64,000 nt of DNA, from positions 372,001 to 436,000 of the forward strand of contig NZ_OMOJ01000002.1 of NCBI RefSeq assembly GCF_900302505.1, written 5' to 3'. This document shows positions 49,182 through 57,965 of this stretch, one piece after another. The notes below the pieces were generated by a model, which had not been told where the DNA came from, did no database searches, and saw only the letters and a list, made by a program, of their open reading frames with translations. The position numbers and the translations under genes are program-made. The stretch's first letter is position 1. Every line of letters begins with the position of its first letter. The DNA comes from Pseudoprimorskyibacter insulae. GTDB lineage: Bacteria > Pseudomonadota > Alphaproteobacteria > Rhodobacterales > Rhodobacteraceae.

Positions 49182-50228
49182 TTATTTGCTTTGCGTCAGG
49201 TCAAAGGCCTTTCGCATAACAGTTGGCAGATCTGCGGGGCGAAAGTCTGACAATTCGATGAATTCCCCGCGTTGCGGCGTCCGGTCCATGGGCACCAGCG
49301 CGGTCTTCACCGTCAGGCGTAGGTGGAAATGGGTGAAGGTGTGGCGGGCCTCGGTGTTCAGGGCCTTCCATTCAGCGCGGATCGGCGGGTCTTCTTTGGG
49401 CGCGTCGTTCCAATCGGACCCCGGCCAGCCCAGCATGCCGCCCAGCAGCCCCTTGTCGGGGCGGCGCTCTAGCAGCCACGCGCCATCCACGCGCCGCGCC
49501 AGATAGGCGATGCCAAGGCGGGTGGGCTTTTTCTTGCGCGGCTCTTTCTTCGGCAGCTCGGCGGCGGTGCCCGCATCCCACGCGGCGCAGCCTTTGCGCC
49601 AAGGGCATAGCCCGCAGGCCGGATTGCGCGGGGTGCAGATGGTCGCGCCAAGATCCATCACCGCTTGGGCATAGCAGCCGGGCCGGTCCTGCGGGGTCAG
49701 CGCGGCGGCGTAGTCCGTCAGGATCGCCTTGGCAGTAGGCAAGGGCGTGTGTTCATCGTGCACGCGGGCCATGACCCGTTCGACATTGCCGTCAACCACG
49801 GTGGCAGGCACGTCAAACGCGATCGAGGCCACGGCGGCGGCGGTATAGGGGCCAACGCCGGGCAGGGTTAGCAGCGTGTCCAGATCGGTCGGGAACTGAC
49901 CGCCAAAATCACCGGCGATCAGCCGCGCGCATTTCAGCAGGTTGCGGGCACGGGCGTAATAGCCAAGCCCGGCCCATGCGGCCATGACCTCTTCGTCGGG
50001 GGCGGCGGCCAGATCCTGCACGGTGGGCCAGCGGGTCGTGAAGTCGAGGAAATAGGATTTCACTGCCGGAACAGTGGTTTGCTGCAACATGATTTCCGAC
50101 AGCCAAACGCGATAGGGATCAGGGCGCAGGCCAGCCTTGCGCGCCGCAGGCCCAACGCGCCAAGGCAACGCCCGCGCGTGGCGGTCGTACCAGTCCAGCA
50201 GATCAATGGCGCGCACAGGTTCACGCAA
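49182..50228 (-). CDS. mutY: A/G-specific adenine glycosylase
   Basis: Removes adenine mispaired with 8-oxoguanine. The 348-residue protein has the helix-hairpin-helix LPGVGPYTAAAVASIAF and the catalytic Asp in VVDGNVERV. The iron-sulfur cysteines are CTPRNPACGLCPWRKGC (spacing C-x6-C-x2-C-x5-C). LSEIMLQQTTVPAV has the catalytic Glu, and the C-terminal Nudix-like domain has the 8-oxoG-recognising ARHTFTHFHL. It is divergent from the DciA-like gene, an order common in Rhodobacteraceae. Confidence 0.97.
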   Translation of the reverse strand: MREPVRAIDLLDWYDRHARALPWRVGPAARKAGLRPDPYRVWLSEIMLQQTTVPAVKSYFLDFTTRWPTVQDLAAAPDEEVMAAWAGLGYYARARNLLKCARLIAGDFGGQFPTDLDTLLTLPGVGPYTAAAVASIAFDVPATVVDGNVERVMARVHDEHTPLPTAKAILTDYAAALTPQDRPGCYAQAVMDLGATICTPRNPACGLCPWRKGCAAWDAGTAAELPKKEPRKKKPTRLGIAYLARRVDGAWLLERRPDKGLLGGMLGWPGSDWNDAPKEDPPIRAEWKALNTEARHTFTHFHLRLTVKTALVPMDRTPQRGEFIELSDFRPADLPTVMRKAFDLTQSK

Positions 50229-50319
50229 GAGTGAAAATCCTTGTCAAAGTTCTGGCAACTCCGGGCTGGCGCCCGTCGCAGGCCTCACTAGAATAGCGTT
50301 TCAGAGAAGGATTCAAGTG

Positions 50320-50826
50320 ATGGCAACGCGGCGATCAACCACCTATGGGTTCACCAGAACCTCGGGCCTGCTGCAAGAGCAGATCCGCAAGGCCAGCGAA
50401 ACGCGCGGCTTTGCACAATCGCGTGTTCTGACCCACTGGGCCGAGATCGTGGGCGATGATTTCGCCGGTGTGTCGCGCCCGGTTGATGTCAGCTATGGGC
50501 GCGGCGGGTTTGGGGCCACGCTGACCGTGCTGACCACCGGGGCCAATGCGCCGATGCTGGAAATGCAAAAGGAACAATTGCGCGGCAAAATCAACGCAGT
50601 TTATGGATATAACGCCATCACCCGCGTGCGCATCACACAAACATCGGCCACCGGGTTTTCCGAAGGCCGCGCCTCATTCCAACACCGTCCGGGGGCGGCG
50701 CAAACCGCGCCAAACCCCGCAGCGGTCGCCGAAGCCAAAGCCGCGTCAGACGGCGTTCAAAGCGAAGAGTTGAAAGCCGCGCTTGAACGACTGACGCTGA
50801 ATTTCATATCTAAGAAGAAAGGCTAA
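50320..50826 (+). CDS. DUF721/DciA-like protein
   Basis: A 168-residue protein. The N-terminal half (residues about 15-100) has DUF721 text: RGFAQSRVLTHWAEIVGDDFAGVSRPVDVSY and LTVLTTGANAPMLEMQKEQLRGKINAVYG. DUF721 includes DciA, which loads the replicative helicase in bacteria lacking DnaC; whether this short version does so is not shown. The C-terminal half is Ala/Pro-rich and likely disordered, ending LKAALERLTLNFISKKKG. The ATG at 50320 has AAGGA upstream. A DsbA-like gene follows after 34 bp and is probably co-transcribed. Confidence 0.85.
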   Translation: MATRRSTTYGFTRTSGLLQEQIRKASETRGFAQSRVLTHWAEIVGDDFAGVSRPVDVSYGRGGFGATLTVLTTGANAPMLEMQKEQLRGKINAVYGYNAITRVRITQTSATGFSEGRASFQHRPGAAQTAPNPAAVAEAKAASDGVQSEELKAALERLTLNFISKKKG

Positions 50827-50860
50827 GCAGACCGCTTGGCACAGAAAAAGGATCACGCAT

Positions 50861-51475
50861 ATGGATCGCAGGACTTTTGTCGCCCTGATGGCAGCAGGAA
50901 CAGCCGGCTTTAGCGGGCTGCCCGCATTCGCGCAGGACGCCGAAGCCCCCGTCATTGAGGATATGGTCCTCGGGAACCCGGACGCCGCGGTAGAGGTGAT
51001 TGAATACGCCTCTTATACCTGCCCGCATTGCGCCAACTTCCACAAGACCGTGTTCAAGGATCTGAAGGCCAATTACATCGACACCGGTAAGATCAAGTTC
51101 GTGTACCGCGAAGTCTATTTCGACAAATACGGCATGTGGGCGTCGATGATCGCCCGCTGCGGTGGCCCCGAAAAGTTCTTTGGCATCACCGATATGATCT
51201 ACAAAACCCAATCCGACTGGGCGCGTGCTGGATCGGACGCGGCGATTGCTGACGCGCTGCGCAAAATCGGCCTGTTGGCCGGAATCGAAAAGGACGAGCT
51301 AGAGGCCTGCCTGACCGATGGCGACAAGCTGCGCGCGCTGGTTGGCTGGTATCAGGAAAACGCTCAGCGGGACGATATCACCTCGACCCCGTCATTCATC
51401 GTGGATGGCAAAAAGCAATCCAACATGAACTACGCCGACTTCTCGGCGCTTCTGGATGAGGCGCTCGGCGCCTGA
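50861..51475 (+). CDS. Exported DsbA-family thiol-disulfide oxidoreductase
   Basis: A 204-residue periplasmic protein. The N-terminus MDRRTFVALMAAGTAGFSG is a signal peptide with a twin-arginine-like DRRTF. The thioredoxin fold has the active-site CPHC (Cys54, Cys57) in EYASYTCPHCANFHK and the cis-Pro loop STPSFIVDG. The helical insert between them is of DsbA type. It may oxidise or isomerise cysteines of exported proteins. It follows the DciA-like gene, and the next CoA-transferase start overlaps its stop by one base (TGATG). Confidence 0.94.
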   Translation: MDRRTFVALMAAGTAGFSGLPAFAQDAEAPVIEDMVLGNPDAAVEVIEYASYTCPHCANFHKTVFKDLKANYIDTGKIKFVYREVYFDKYGMWASMIARCGGPEKFFGITDMIYKTQSDWARAGSDAAIADALRKIGLLAGIEKDELEACLTDGDKLRALVGWYQENAQRDDITSTPSFIVDGKKQSNMNYADFSALLDEALGA

Positions 51476-52593
51476 TGGTAGCCGCGCCCAATGGCCCCTT
51501 GGCGGGTCTGAAGGTCATCGAACTGGCGCGGATTCTGGCTGGCCCTTGGGCCGGTCAGACCTTGGCCGATCTTGGGGCCGAGGTCATCAAGGTTGAGGCA
51601 GTGCAGGGCGATGACACCCGCAAATGGGGCCCGCCCTTTATTGATCGCGAAGATGATCGGACGGCGGCCTATTTCCATTCGTGCAATCGCGGCAAGCAAT
51701 CAGTTGTGGTCGATCTGGCCTCGGCCGAGGGCCAGCAGCAGCTGCGCGATATGGTGCGCGGTGCGGACATCCTGATCGAGAATTTCAAGGTCGGCGGGCT
51801 GAAGAAATACGGGCTCGATTATGCCAGCCTGTCTGAGGTGAACCCCGGCCTGATCTACTGTTCGATCACCGGGTTTGGTCAGGATGGGCCTTACGCGCAT
51901 CGCGCGGGTTATGACTACATTATCCAAGGCATGTCTGGGCTGATGTCGATCACCGGCGATCCCGATGGGCAGCCGCAGCGGGCGGGGGTTGCGATCACGG
52001 ATCTGTTCACGGGGCTGTATTCGGTCACAGGCATTCTGGCGGCCCTGCACCAGCGCAGTCAGACCGGCAAAGGCCAGCACATCGATATGGCGCTGCTGGA
52101 TTGCGCCGTGTCCGTGACCGCCAATCAGGCCATGAACTATCTAAGCACAGGCACCCCGCCTGGGCGGACCGGGAACTATCACCCGAATCTGACGCCCTAT
52201 CAGGTGTTTGATTGCAAGGATGGCCATATCATCATCGCGACGGGCAATGATGCGCAGTATCAGCGCCTCTGCCGGTTGCTGGGCCTGCCCGATATGGCCG
52301 AGGCACCCGAATTTCTGAGCAATGCCGACCGGATTGCCAACCGCGAGGAAATGATCGGCCTGTTGACCGAGGCCACCCTGCGTCGCACGCGGGCGGATCT
52401 TTTGGCGGCTTGCGAGGCCGAGGGCGTGCCCGCCGGGCCGATCAACGATATGGCCGATGTGTTCAATGACCCGCAGGTCCAGGCACGCGGGATGCAGATC
52501 GCGCCCGATGGCGTGCCGGGGGTTCGCTCGCCTTTCCGGTTTTCGGATGCCGATCTGGTGCTGAACCGCGCGTCACCCAAGCTGGGACAGTAA
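51475..52593 (+). CDS. Family III CoA transferase (CaiB/BaiF type)
   Basis: A 372-residue enzyme moving CoA between carboxylic acids. LAGLKVIELARILAGPWAGQTLADLGAEVIKVE is the standard N-terminus, abbreviated here; the catalytic Asp is in the YDYIIQGMSGLMSITG region or its SITGFGQ DGP neighbour, as in the family. The C-terminal TLRRTRADLLAACEAEGVPAGPINDM is typical. The acyl substrates cannot be told. Its start overlaps the DsbA stop by one base, but the functions are unrelated, so this looks like compact packing. A 236-bp hairpin-rich region follows before ppaC. Confidence 0.93.
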   Translation: MVAAPNGPLAGLKVIELARILAGPWAGQTLADLGAEVIKVEAVQGDDTRKWGPPFIDREDDRTAAYFHSCNRGKQSVVVDLASAEGQQQLRDMVRGADILIENFKVGGLKKYGLDYASLSEVNPGLIYCSITGFGQDGPYAHRAGYDYIIQGMSGLMSITGDPDGQPQRAGVAITDLFTGLYSVTGILAALHQRSQTGKGQHIDMALLDCAVSVTANQAMNYLSTGTPPGRTGNYHPNLTPYQVFDCKDGHIIIATGNDAQYQRLCRLLGLPDMAEAPEFLSNADRIANREEMIGLLTEATLRRTRADLLAACEAEGVPAGPINDMADVFNDPQVQARGMQIAPDGVPGVRSPFRFSDADLVLNRASPKLGQ

Positions 52594-52602
52594 GCCAATT
52601 GT

Positions 52603-52723
52603 GCGGGCCTTGCGGCCCGCGCAGGATCAGCCTGCCGGATCGGCAGGCGGGTGTGGGAGGCGCTGCCTCCCCTTGGCCTTGCGGCCAATTCCCCTCCGGA
52701 GGATTTTTGGAAAGGTGAAGATG
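52603..52723 (+). repeat. Intergenic hairpin array, copy C of the repeat family (degenerate tail)
   Basis: Four perfect stems follow one another: 52603-52620, 52630-52648, 52655-52671 and 52673-52688. Then comes GGATTTTTGGAAAGGTGAAG, which resembles the GTATTT-N5-AGAGAAGAAG tails of copies A and B but is not identical. The first hairpin begins 9 bp after the CoA-transferase stop and may terminate it. The rest of the gap to ppaC (52724-52829) holds only promoter-like sequence. Confidence 0.55.
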
Positions 52724-52829
52724 TGGGGGCTAGACCCATGGTCGCAGGCCTTTTTGGGCAGGTGACAAGCAATGCTGCACTGCATATAAGCGCGGAAAAT
52801 GCCGCATTTGACAGTTTGAGGATATGCAC

Positions 52830-53750
52830 ATGACCACGCTTGTTTTCGGCCACAAATCGCCTGACACCGATAGCACCGGGTCTCCGATTGTCTGGGCCTG
52901 GTACCTGAACGAAGTAAAGGGCGAAGCTGCCAAGCCCGCGCTGCTGGGCGAGCCGAATACCGAAGCCGCTTTTGTTCTGACCCGTTGGAACCTCGATAAG
53001 CCGGAAATCATCAGCGGTGTTGAGGCCGGTGCCCCGGTTGTGATCGTTGATACCAACAACCCGGCGGAATTGCCCGCCGATATCAATGACGCCGATATCC
53101 GCGCGATCATCGACCACCACAAGCTGGTTGGTGGTCTGGAAACCAAAGGCCCGATCGATATTACGATCCGTCCGCTGGCTTGCACCGCGACTATCATGTA
53201 CGACCTGATGGGCGATGACGCCGCCAAGATGCCGGAAGCGATCAAGGGCGCGGCCCTGTCCTGTATCCTGTCCGACACGCTGGAATTCCGGTCGCCCACC
53301 ACCACCGACCGCGACCGCGAAGTCGTGGCCGCGCTGGCCGCTGAACTGGGTGTGGATGTCACCGAGTACGCCGCTGAGATGTTTGCGGCCAAGTCGGACG
53401 TTTCGGCATTTTCGGATGCCGAGCTGATCCGCATGGATTCGAAAGAATACGAAGTGGGCGGCAAGAAATTCCGCGTTTCGGTTCTGGAAACCACTGCGCC
53501 GCAGATCCCGCTGGACCGCAAGGACAGCCTGATGGAGACCTTCAAGACCGTTGAGGCCGAAGATGGTGTGGATCAGGTTCTGCTGTTCGTGGTGGACATC
53601 CTGAAAGAGGAAGCAACGCTGCTGGTTCCGAACGATCTGGTGAAGACCGTGGCCGAGAAGAGCTTTGGCGCCACCGTTTCGGGCGACACCGTTGTTCTGC
53701 CGGGCATCATGAGCCGTAAGAAGCAGATTATCCCGAACCTGACTCTCTGA
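52830..53750 (+). CDS. ppaC: Manganese-dependent inorganic pyrophosphatase
   Basis: A 306-residue class II (DHH family) pyrophosphatase. LVFGHKSPDTDSTGSP carries the first metal ligands (His, Asp, Asp), VIVDTNN the next Asp, and DHHK the DHH motif; SDTLEFRSPT and the C-terminal SRKKQIIPNL (Arg-Lys-Lys diphosphate-binding residues) complete the site. The ATG at 52830 has GAGGATATGCAC before it. The enzyme differs from the usual class I Ppa of proteobacteria. It has its own terminator and is not linked to an operon. Confidence 0.97.
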   Translation: MTTLVFGHKSPDTDSTGSPIVWAWYLNEVKGEAAKPALLGEPNTEAAFVLTRWNLDKPEIISGVEAGAPVVIVDTNNPAELPADINDADIRAIIDHHKLVGGLETKGPIDITIRPLACTATIMYDLMGDDAAKMPEAIKGAALSCILSDTLEFRSPTTTDRDREVVAALAAELGVDVTEYAAEMFAAKSDVSAFSDAELIRMDSKEYEVGGKKFRVSVLETTAPQIPLDRKDSLMETFKTVEAEDGVDQVLLFVVDILKEEATLLVPNDLVKTVAEKSFGATVSGDTVVLPGIMSRKKQIIPNLTL

Positions 53751-53771
53751 TCCGGTTTCACAGACATTTCG

Positions 53772-53808
53772 ATGGGCGTCTGCAACCTTGCGGGCGCCCA
53801 TTTTGTTT
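53772..53808 (+). terminator. Terminator of ppaC
   Basis: ATGGGCG (53772-53778) pairs with CGCCCAT (53795-53801), followed by TTTGTTT. It starts 21 bp after the ppaC stop. Confidence 0.75.
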
Positions 53809-53889
53809 GGGGGGAAGCCTGTTGACCCTTTGTCACGCTTTGACGATACCCTTCAGGCACCGACCGCCATGGCATCAGAAAGGCCGACC

Positions 53890-54762
53890 ATGACCCAGAT
53901 CGTCGAAACACTCGCTAAGATTTCCTCCAATTACGACGCGCTGTTCGTTGATCTTTGGGGATGCGTGCACAACGGGGTGACGGCCTATCCTGAGGCGGTT
54001 GCGGCGCTTCAGGCCTACCGGGCGCAGGGGGGCACAGTGTGCCTGTTGACCAACGCGCCGCGGTCGCGCCATGAGGTGGCCAAACAGCTTGAGCGGTTCA
54101 ACGTGCCGGCGGATGCCTATGACACCATCGCGACCAGTGGCGATTCGGCCCGGTCTGCCATGTTCCGAGGGGAGATCGGCAAAAAGGTCTGGTTCATCGG
54201 GCAAAAGCACGACCTGCCGTTCTTTGAGCCGCTGTCGTTGATCGAGAACCCGGTTGAGATTGAGCAGGTTCCGCTGGAAGAGGCCGAGGGCATTGTGTGT
54301 TGCGGCCCGTTTGATCCCTTTGCCGATCCGTCGGTCATGCGGCCTGAATTCTTGCTGGCCAAAACCAAGGGGCTGCCCTTGCTTTGTGCGAACCCCGATC
54401 TGGTAGTGGATCGGGGCGAAACGCGGGAATGGTGCGCGGGGGCTTTGGCGGCGCTTTATACGGAAATGGGTGGTGAAAGCCTGTATTTTGGCAAGCCGCA
54501 TCCGCCGGTTTACGATCTGGCGCGCCGCCGTTTGGCCGAGATCGGCAAGCCCACCGATGACCGCCGCATTCTGGCGATTGGCGATGGCATTCTGACCGAT
54601 GTCGCGGGCGCGATGGGCGAGGATATCGACGTTTTGTTCATCAGTGGCGGGCTGGCCAAGGATGAGACGGGAACGGATCGTCAGCCTGATCCGGCCAAGT
54701 TGTCGGCCTATCTGGATCAGCAGAAATCCGCCCCGACTTATACCATTGGCTACCTTAGGTAA
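53890..54762 (+). CDS. HAD-superfamily class IIA hydrolase
   Basis: A 290-residue phosphatase-like protein. Motif I is ALFVDLWGCVHNG (nucleophile Asp; the second Asp position is Cys/Val-like, reading DLWG rather than DxDG, as in the TIGR01459 subgroup), motif II LLTNAPRS, the C2 cap in the middle, motif III lysine in YFGKPHPPVYDLA and motif IV in AIGDGILTDVAGA. The subgroup is annotated as sugar phosphatase-like, without proven substrate. The start MTQIVETLAKI at 53890 has AGAAAGG upstream; an ATG seven codons earlier is the alternative. Neighbour of ppaC and a MaoC hydratase, with no clear operon. Confidence 0.9.
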   Translation: MTQIVETLAKISSNYDALFVDLWGCVHNGVTAYPEAVAALQAYRAQGGTVCLLTNAPRSRHEVAKQLERFNVPADAYDTIATSGDSARSAMFRGEIGKKVWFIGQKHDLPFFEPLSLIENPVEIEQVPLEEAEGIVCCGPFDPFADPSVMRPEFLLAKTKGLPLLCANPDLVVDRGETREWCAGALAALYTEMGGESLYFGKPHPPVYDLARRRLAEIGKPTDDRRILAIGDGILTDVAGAMGEDIDVLFISGGLAKDETGTDRQPDPAKLSAYLDQQKSAPTYTIGYLR

Positions 54763-54864
54763 CACAGATTTTCCTTGAAATTGCTGCAGTCGCAAAGTAA
54801 CAAAATTGCGTAATGGAGCAATCGAGCGCCTTAAAATTGCCGGGGCGTTCTTCGGGAGACTGGG

Positions 54865-55308
54865 ATGTTGGACAACCTGCCGCGCGGAACGATCTGTATC
54901 GAAGACATCGAAATGGGCATGAGCCGTCATTTGCGAAAGCAGATTACGGACAGGGATATTGAGATGTTTGCCGAGGTGTCCACCGACCGCAATCCGGTGC
55001 ACCTTGATGACGAATATGCCCAGGACACGATCTTTGAGGGGCGTATCGCCCACGGGATGCTGACGGCTGGTCTGATCTCGGCTGTGATCGGCGAACAGCT
55101 TCCGGGGCATGGCACGGTTTACATGGGCCAGTCGCTGAAGTTTCTGGCCCCCGTTCGGCCCGGTGATGTGGTTTATGCTGAGGTGAAGGTCATCGATATT
55201 GACCACGCCAAGCGCCGGGTGACGCTGGATTGTCATTGCTCTGTCAATGGCAAGAAGGTGCTGATCGGCGAGGCAAAAGTTCTGGCTCCGTCGCGCAAGT
55301 TCGACTGA
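54865..55308 (+). CDS. MaoC-domain enoyl-CoA hydratase-like protein
   Basis: A 147-residue hot-dog-fold protein. The (R)-hydratase signature is intact: FAEVSTDRNPVHLDDEYA, with catalytic Asp and His, then FEGRIAHGMLTAGLISAV. These enzymes add water to trans-2-enoyl-CoA to give the (R)-3-hydroxyacyl form, used in polyhydroxyalkanoate synthesis or fatty acid breakdown. Which pathway applies here is unclear, because no other such gene is adjacent. The start follows TTCGGGAGACTGGG. It is preceded by a 102-bp promoter region with TTGAAA- and AT-rich elements. Confidence 0.93.
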   Translation: MLDNLPRGTICIEDIEMGMSRHLRKQITDRDIEMFAEVSTDRNPVHLDDEYAQDTIFEGRIAHGMLTAGLISAVIGEQLPGHGTVYMGQSLKFLAPVRPGDVVYAEVKVIDIDHAKRRVTLDCHCSVNGKKVLIGEAKVLAPSRKFD

Positions 55309-55469
55309 GCTATTGGCGGGGCGCCCACCGTCCCGCCTGCCATATCCTTGTTGACTGGGGCGGTCGGTTTGCCATCCTGCATTGTCACAAATGTGAAAGA
55401 TGAGCGGCGGCGCTGCGTTCTTTCAGGTTGGGCTTGCACCGGTCGCGGGGGGCCGCTAGGCCTTTGGCC

Positions 55470-56402
55470 ATGCGCATCATTCGTGACTATCAATACGTGA
55501 AACCCGAGGACCGCGGCGCGAGCGCGGCCATCGGTAATTTTGACGGTGTTCATCTGGGCCATCGGTCGGTGATCGAACTGGCGCGCAAGGCCGCGCCGGA
55601 TGCGCCGCTTGGCGTGATGACCTTTGAGCCCCATCCCCGGCAGTATTTCGCGCCTGATGCGCCGCCGTTCCGGCTCATGAGCCGTGAGGCTAAGGCCACT
55701 CGGCTGGCCAAGCTGGGGGTTGAGCGGCTTTATGAGATGAACTTCAACGCGGCGTTGGCGGGTCTGACCCCCGAAGGGTTTGCGCGGGGTGTCATCCGCG
55801 ATGGTCTGGGCCTGCGCCATGTGGTCGTGGGCGCTGATTTCTGCTTTGGGCGTGGCCGAAAGGGCACCGCCGAAGATCTGGTGCGGTTCGGCGAAGATAT
55901 GGGTTTTGGTGTGACCATCGCCCGCATCCTTGAGGGCGAGGCCGGGCGCGTGTCATCGACCAACATCCGCCAAGCGCTGAGCGATGGGCGTCCGGGCGAT
56001 GCGGCGACGATGTTGGGCCATTGGCACCGGATCGAAGGCCGCGTCATCGGCGGCGAACAGCGCGGGCGCGAACTGGGCTATCCCACGGCGAATATGTCGA
56101 TTGACGGGCTGCATCCGCCCAAACATGGCGTTTATGCCGTGTTGGTCGATGTGCAGGACGGCCCGCACAAGGGCAGCTATCACGGCGCGGCCAGCCTTGG
56201 CGTGCGTCCGATGTTTGGCGAAAACAAAGCCAACCTTGAAACCTTCCTGTTTGATTTCACGGGCGATCTATATGGCGCGACCCTGTCGGTTGGTCTGGTG
56301 CAATACCTGCGACCGGAGTTGAAGTTTGACGGGCTGGATGCGCTGATCACCCAAATGGACGCCGATTGCGCCGAGGCTCGCAGCATTCTGGCCGCGCTAT
56401 GA
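55470..56402 (+). CDS. ribF: Bifunctional riboflavin kinase / FAD synthetase
   Basis: Makes FMN and FAD. The 310-residue protein has the N-terminal nucleotidyltransferase domain with AAIGNFDGVHLGHRSVI (the HxGH-like motif), FEPHPRQYF and VGADFCFGRGRKGT, then SSTNIRQALSDG. The C-terminal kinase domain has GRELGYPTANMSID with the ATP-binding PTAN motif. The start MRIIRDYQYV at 55470 has only a weak AGGC ribosome site. Its stop overlaps the ycgN start (ATGA). Flavin supply would serve the oxidoreductase and glutamate-synthase-like proteins of the window as of any cell. Confidence 0.96.
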   Translation: MRIIRDYQYVKPEDRGASAAIGNFDGVHLGHRSVIELARKAAPDAPLGVMTFEPHPRQYFAPDAPPFRLMSREAKATRLAKLGVERLYEMNFNAALAGLTPEGFARGVIRDGLGLRHVVVGADFCFGRGRKGTAEDLVRFGEDMGFGVTIARILEGEAGRVSSTNIRQALSDGRPGDAATMLGHWHRIEGRVIGGEQRGRELGYPTANMSIDGLHPPKHGVYAVLVDVQDGPHKGSYHGAASLGVRPMFGENKANLETFLFDFTGDLYGATLSVGLVQYLRPELKFDGLDALITQMDADCAEARSILAAL

Positions 56403-56869
56403 GCGACCCGATCCAACGCACTGGTCTGAGCCGGAAGTTCTGGGAAACCAAACCCATGGCCAAGATGTCGCCCGAGGAATGGGAGGCGCTTTGCGACGGG
56501 TGCGGGAAGTGCTGCCTCAACAAGCTTGAGGATGAAGAAACCGGCGAGGTCGCGCTGACCCGTGTGGCCTGCCGCCTGTTTGACGATTCGACCTGCCGCT
56601 GTTCGCAATATGAGATCCGGCATCAGTTCGTGCCGGAATGCATCGTGATGACACCGGCCACCATTGCCCAGCACGCCTATTGGCTGCCGCAGACCTGCGC
56701 CTATCGCTTGTTGACCGAGGGGCGGCCGCTGTATAGCTGGCACCCGCTAATCTCGGGCGATCCCGACACAGTGCACCGCGCGGGCGTGTCGATGCAGGAT
56801 CGCACCGTCCCCGAATTTGAGGTGGACGAGGAAGACTGGGAAGACCACATTATCGACGAGCCGCTCTGA
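56399..56869 (+). CDS. YcgN/UPF0260 family cysteine-cluster protein
   Basis: A 156-residue protein with the conserved cysteine cluster CDGCGKCCLNK (about 34-44) and later ACRLFDDSTCRCSQY, followed by the C-terminal SMQDRTVPEFEVDEEDWEDHII. The pattern matches the UPF0260 (YcgN) family, which probably binds a metal or an Fe-S cluster; its function is unknown. The ATG at 56399 overlaps the ribF stop, so the two are translationally coupled. Threonine aldolase follows after 21 bp on the same strand. Confidence 0.92.
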   Translation: MSDPIQRTGLSRKFWETKPMAKMSPEEWEALCDGCGKCCLNKLEDEETGEVALTRVACRLFDDSTCRCSQYEIRHQFVPECIVMTPATIAQHAYWLPQTCAYRLLTEGRPLYSWHPLISGDPDTVHRAGVSMQDRTVPEFEVDEEDWEDHIIDEPL

Positions 56870-56890
56870 CGCGGCCAGAAAGGGCGCGCC

Positions 56891-57934
56891 ATGTTTTTTG
56901 CTTCAGACAATTCCGGTCCGGTTCCGGCGCAGGTTCTTGCGGCTTTGGCCGAGGCCAATCAGGGCTATGCCATGGGCTATGGTGCCGATGCCTTGATGGA
57001 CGAGGTGCGCCAGCGCATCCGCGATCTGTTCGAAGCGCCCGAGGCGGTGGTGCATCTGGTGACCTCCGGCACGGCGGCCAATGTCTTGGCACTTTCCAGC
57101 ATTTGCCAGCCCTTTCAGACGATCTTTTGCAGCTCGGTCGCCCATATCCACGAAGACGAGTGTAACGCGCCGGAATTCTACACCGGCGGGGCCAAGCTGA
57201 CTCTTGTGCCGGGGGATGACATCATCACGCCCGAGGCGCTGATCGCAACGATTGAGGGCGAAGGCAATCGCGGCGTGCATGGGCCTGCGCGGGGGCCTGT
57301 GTCGCTGACCAATGTGACCGAGATGGGGAACCTCTATTCGGTCGGTCAAATCGCCGCCCTTGCGAAGATCGCCAAAGGCTATGGCCTGCCCGTGCATCTG
57401 GATGGCGCACGGTTTGCCAATGCTGTTGTCGCGCTTGGCTGTACGCCTGCCGAGATGACGTGGAAGGCGGGCGTGGATGTCGTCAGCTTTGGCGGCACCA
57501 AGAATGGGTTGATGGGGGTCGAGGCGGTGATTTTCTTCAACCCCGACCACGCCGCCAGTTTTGAGCATCGCCGCAAGCGGGGTGGGCATTTGCTGTCTAA
57601 GCATCGCTATCTGTCGGCGCAGATGGCGGCCTATCTGCGCGATGATCTGTGGCGCGATCTGGCAGCCCGTGCCAATGCCAATATGGCGCGTGTGGCGGGG
57701 GCCTTGCGCACGAACAACCAAGTGCGGTTCCTGAATGAACCGCGCGCCAATATGCTGTTCGTGGAATGGCCCCGCGCATGGCACCAACGTGCCTTGGGCG
57801 GCGGGGCGATGTATCACCTGTGGGGCGGAACGCTGGAAGGCGAGGCGGACGCGCCTTTGACCTGCCGCTTGGTAGCGGACTGGTCGATGACGGATCAGGC
57901 CATCGACCAATTCACGCAACTGGTTCTACCCTAA
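56891..57934 (+). CDS. ltaE: Low-specificity L-threonine aldolase
   Basis: PLP enzyme that splits threonine or allo-threonine to glycine and acetaldehyde. The 347-residue fold-type I protein has FFASDNSGPVPAQVLAAL at the start, VTSGTAANVLAL (PLP phosphate cup), LDGARFANAVVALG, and the PLP lysine in SFGGTKNGLMG. The MYHLWGG-containing C-terminus is normal for the family. It is the last gene of ribF-ycgN-ltaE and is closed by a bidirectional terminator facing gshA. Confidence 0.94.
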   Translation: MFFASDNSGPVPAQVLAALAEANQGYAMGYGADALMDEVRQRIRDLFEAPEAVVHLVTSGTAANVLALSSICQPFQTIFCSSVAHIHEDECNAPEFYTGGAKLTLVPGDDIITPEALIATIEGEGNRGVHGPARGPVSLTNVTEMGNLYSVGQIAALAKIAKGYGLPVHLDGARFANAVVALGCTPAEMTWKAGVDVVSFGGTKNGLMGVEAVIFFNPDHAASFEHRRKRGGHLLSKHRYLSAQMAAYLRDDLWRDLAARANANMARVAGALRTNNQVRFLNEPRANMLFVEWPRAWHQRALGGGAMYHLWGGTLEGEADAPLTCRLVADWSMTDQAIDQFTQLVLP

Positions 57935-57965
57935 AGAAAAAGGCCGCATCGCGCGGCCTTTGATC
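57935..57965. terminator. Bidirectional terminator between ltaE and gshA
   Basis: A 9-bp stem (57939-57947 with 57953-57961, 5-nt loop) flanked by AAAGAAA on the left and TTT on the right, in a 31-bp space between two convergent stops. Confidence 0.82.

Noticed and set aside
53875-55236. Minus-strand open frame opposite the HAD and MaoC genes
   Set aside because: It runs across two plus-strand genes and their intergenic region and has shadow composition; both plus-strand genes have clear family motifs.
55385-55396. TCACA-AA-TGTGA inverted repeat before ribF, resembling a CRP half-site pair
   Set aside because: The half-sites are in the wrong order and spacing for CRP (TGTGA-N6-TCACA), and the hit is short.
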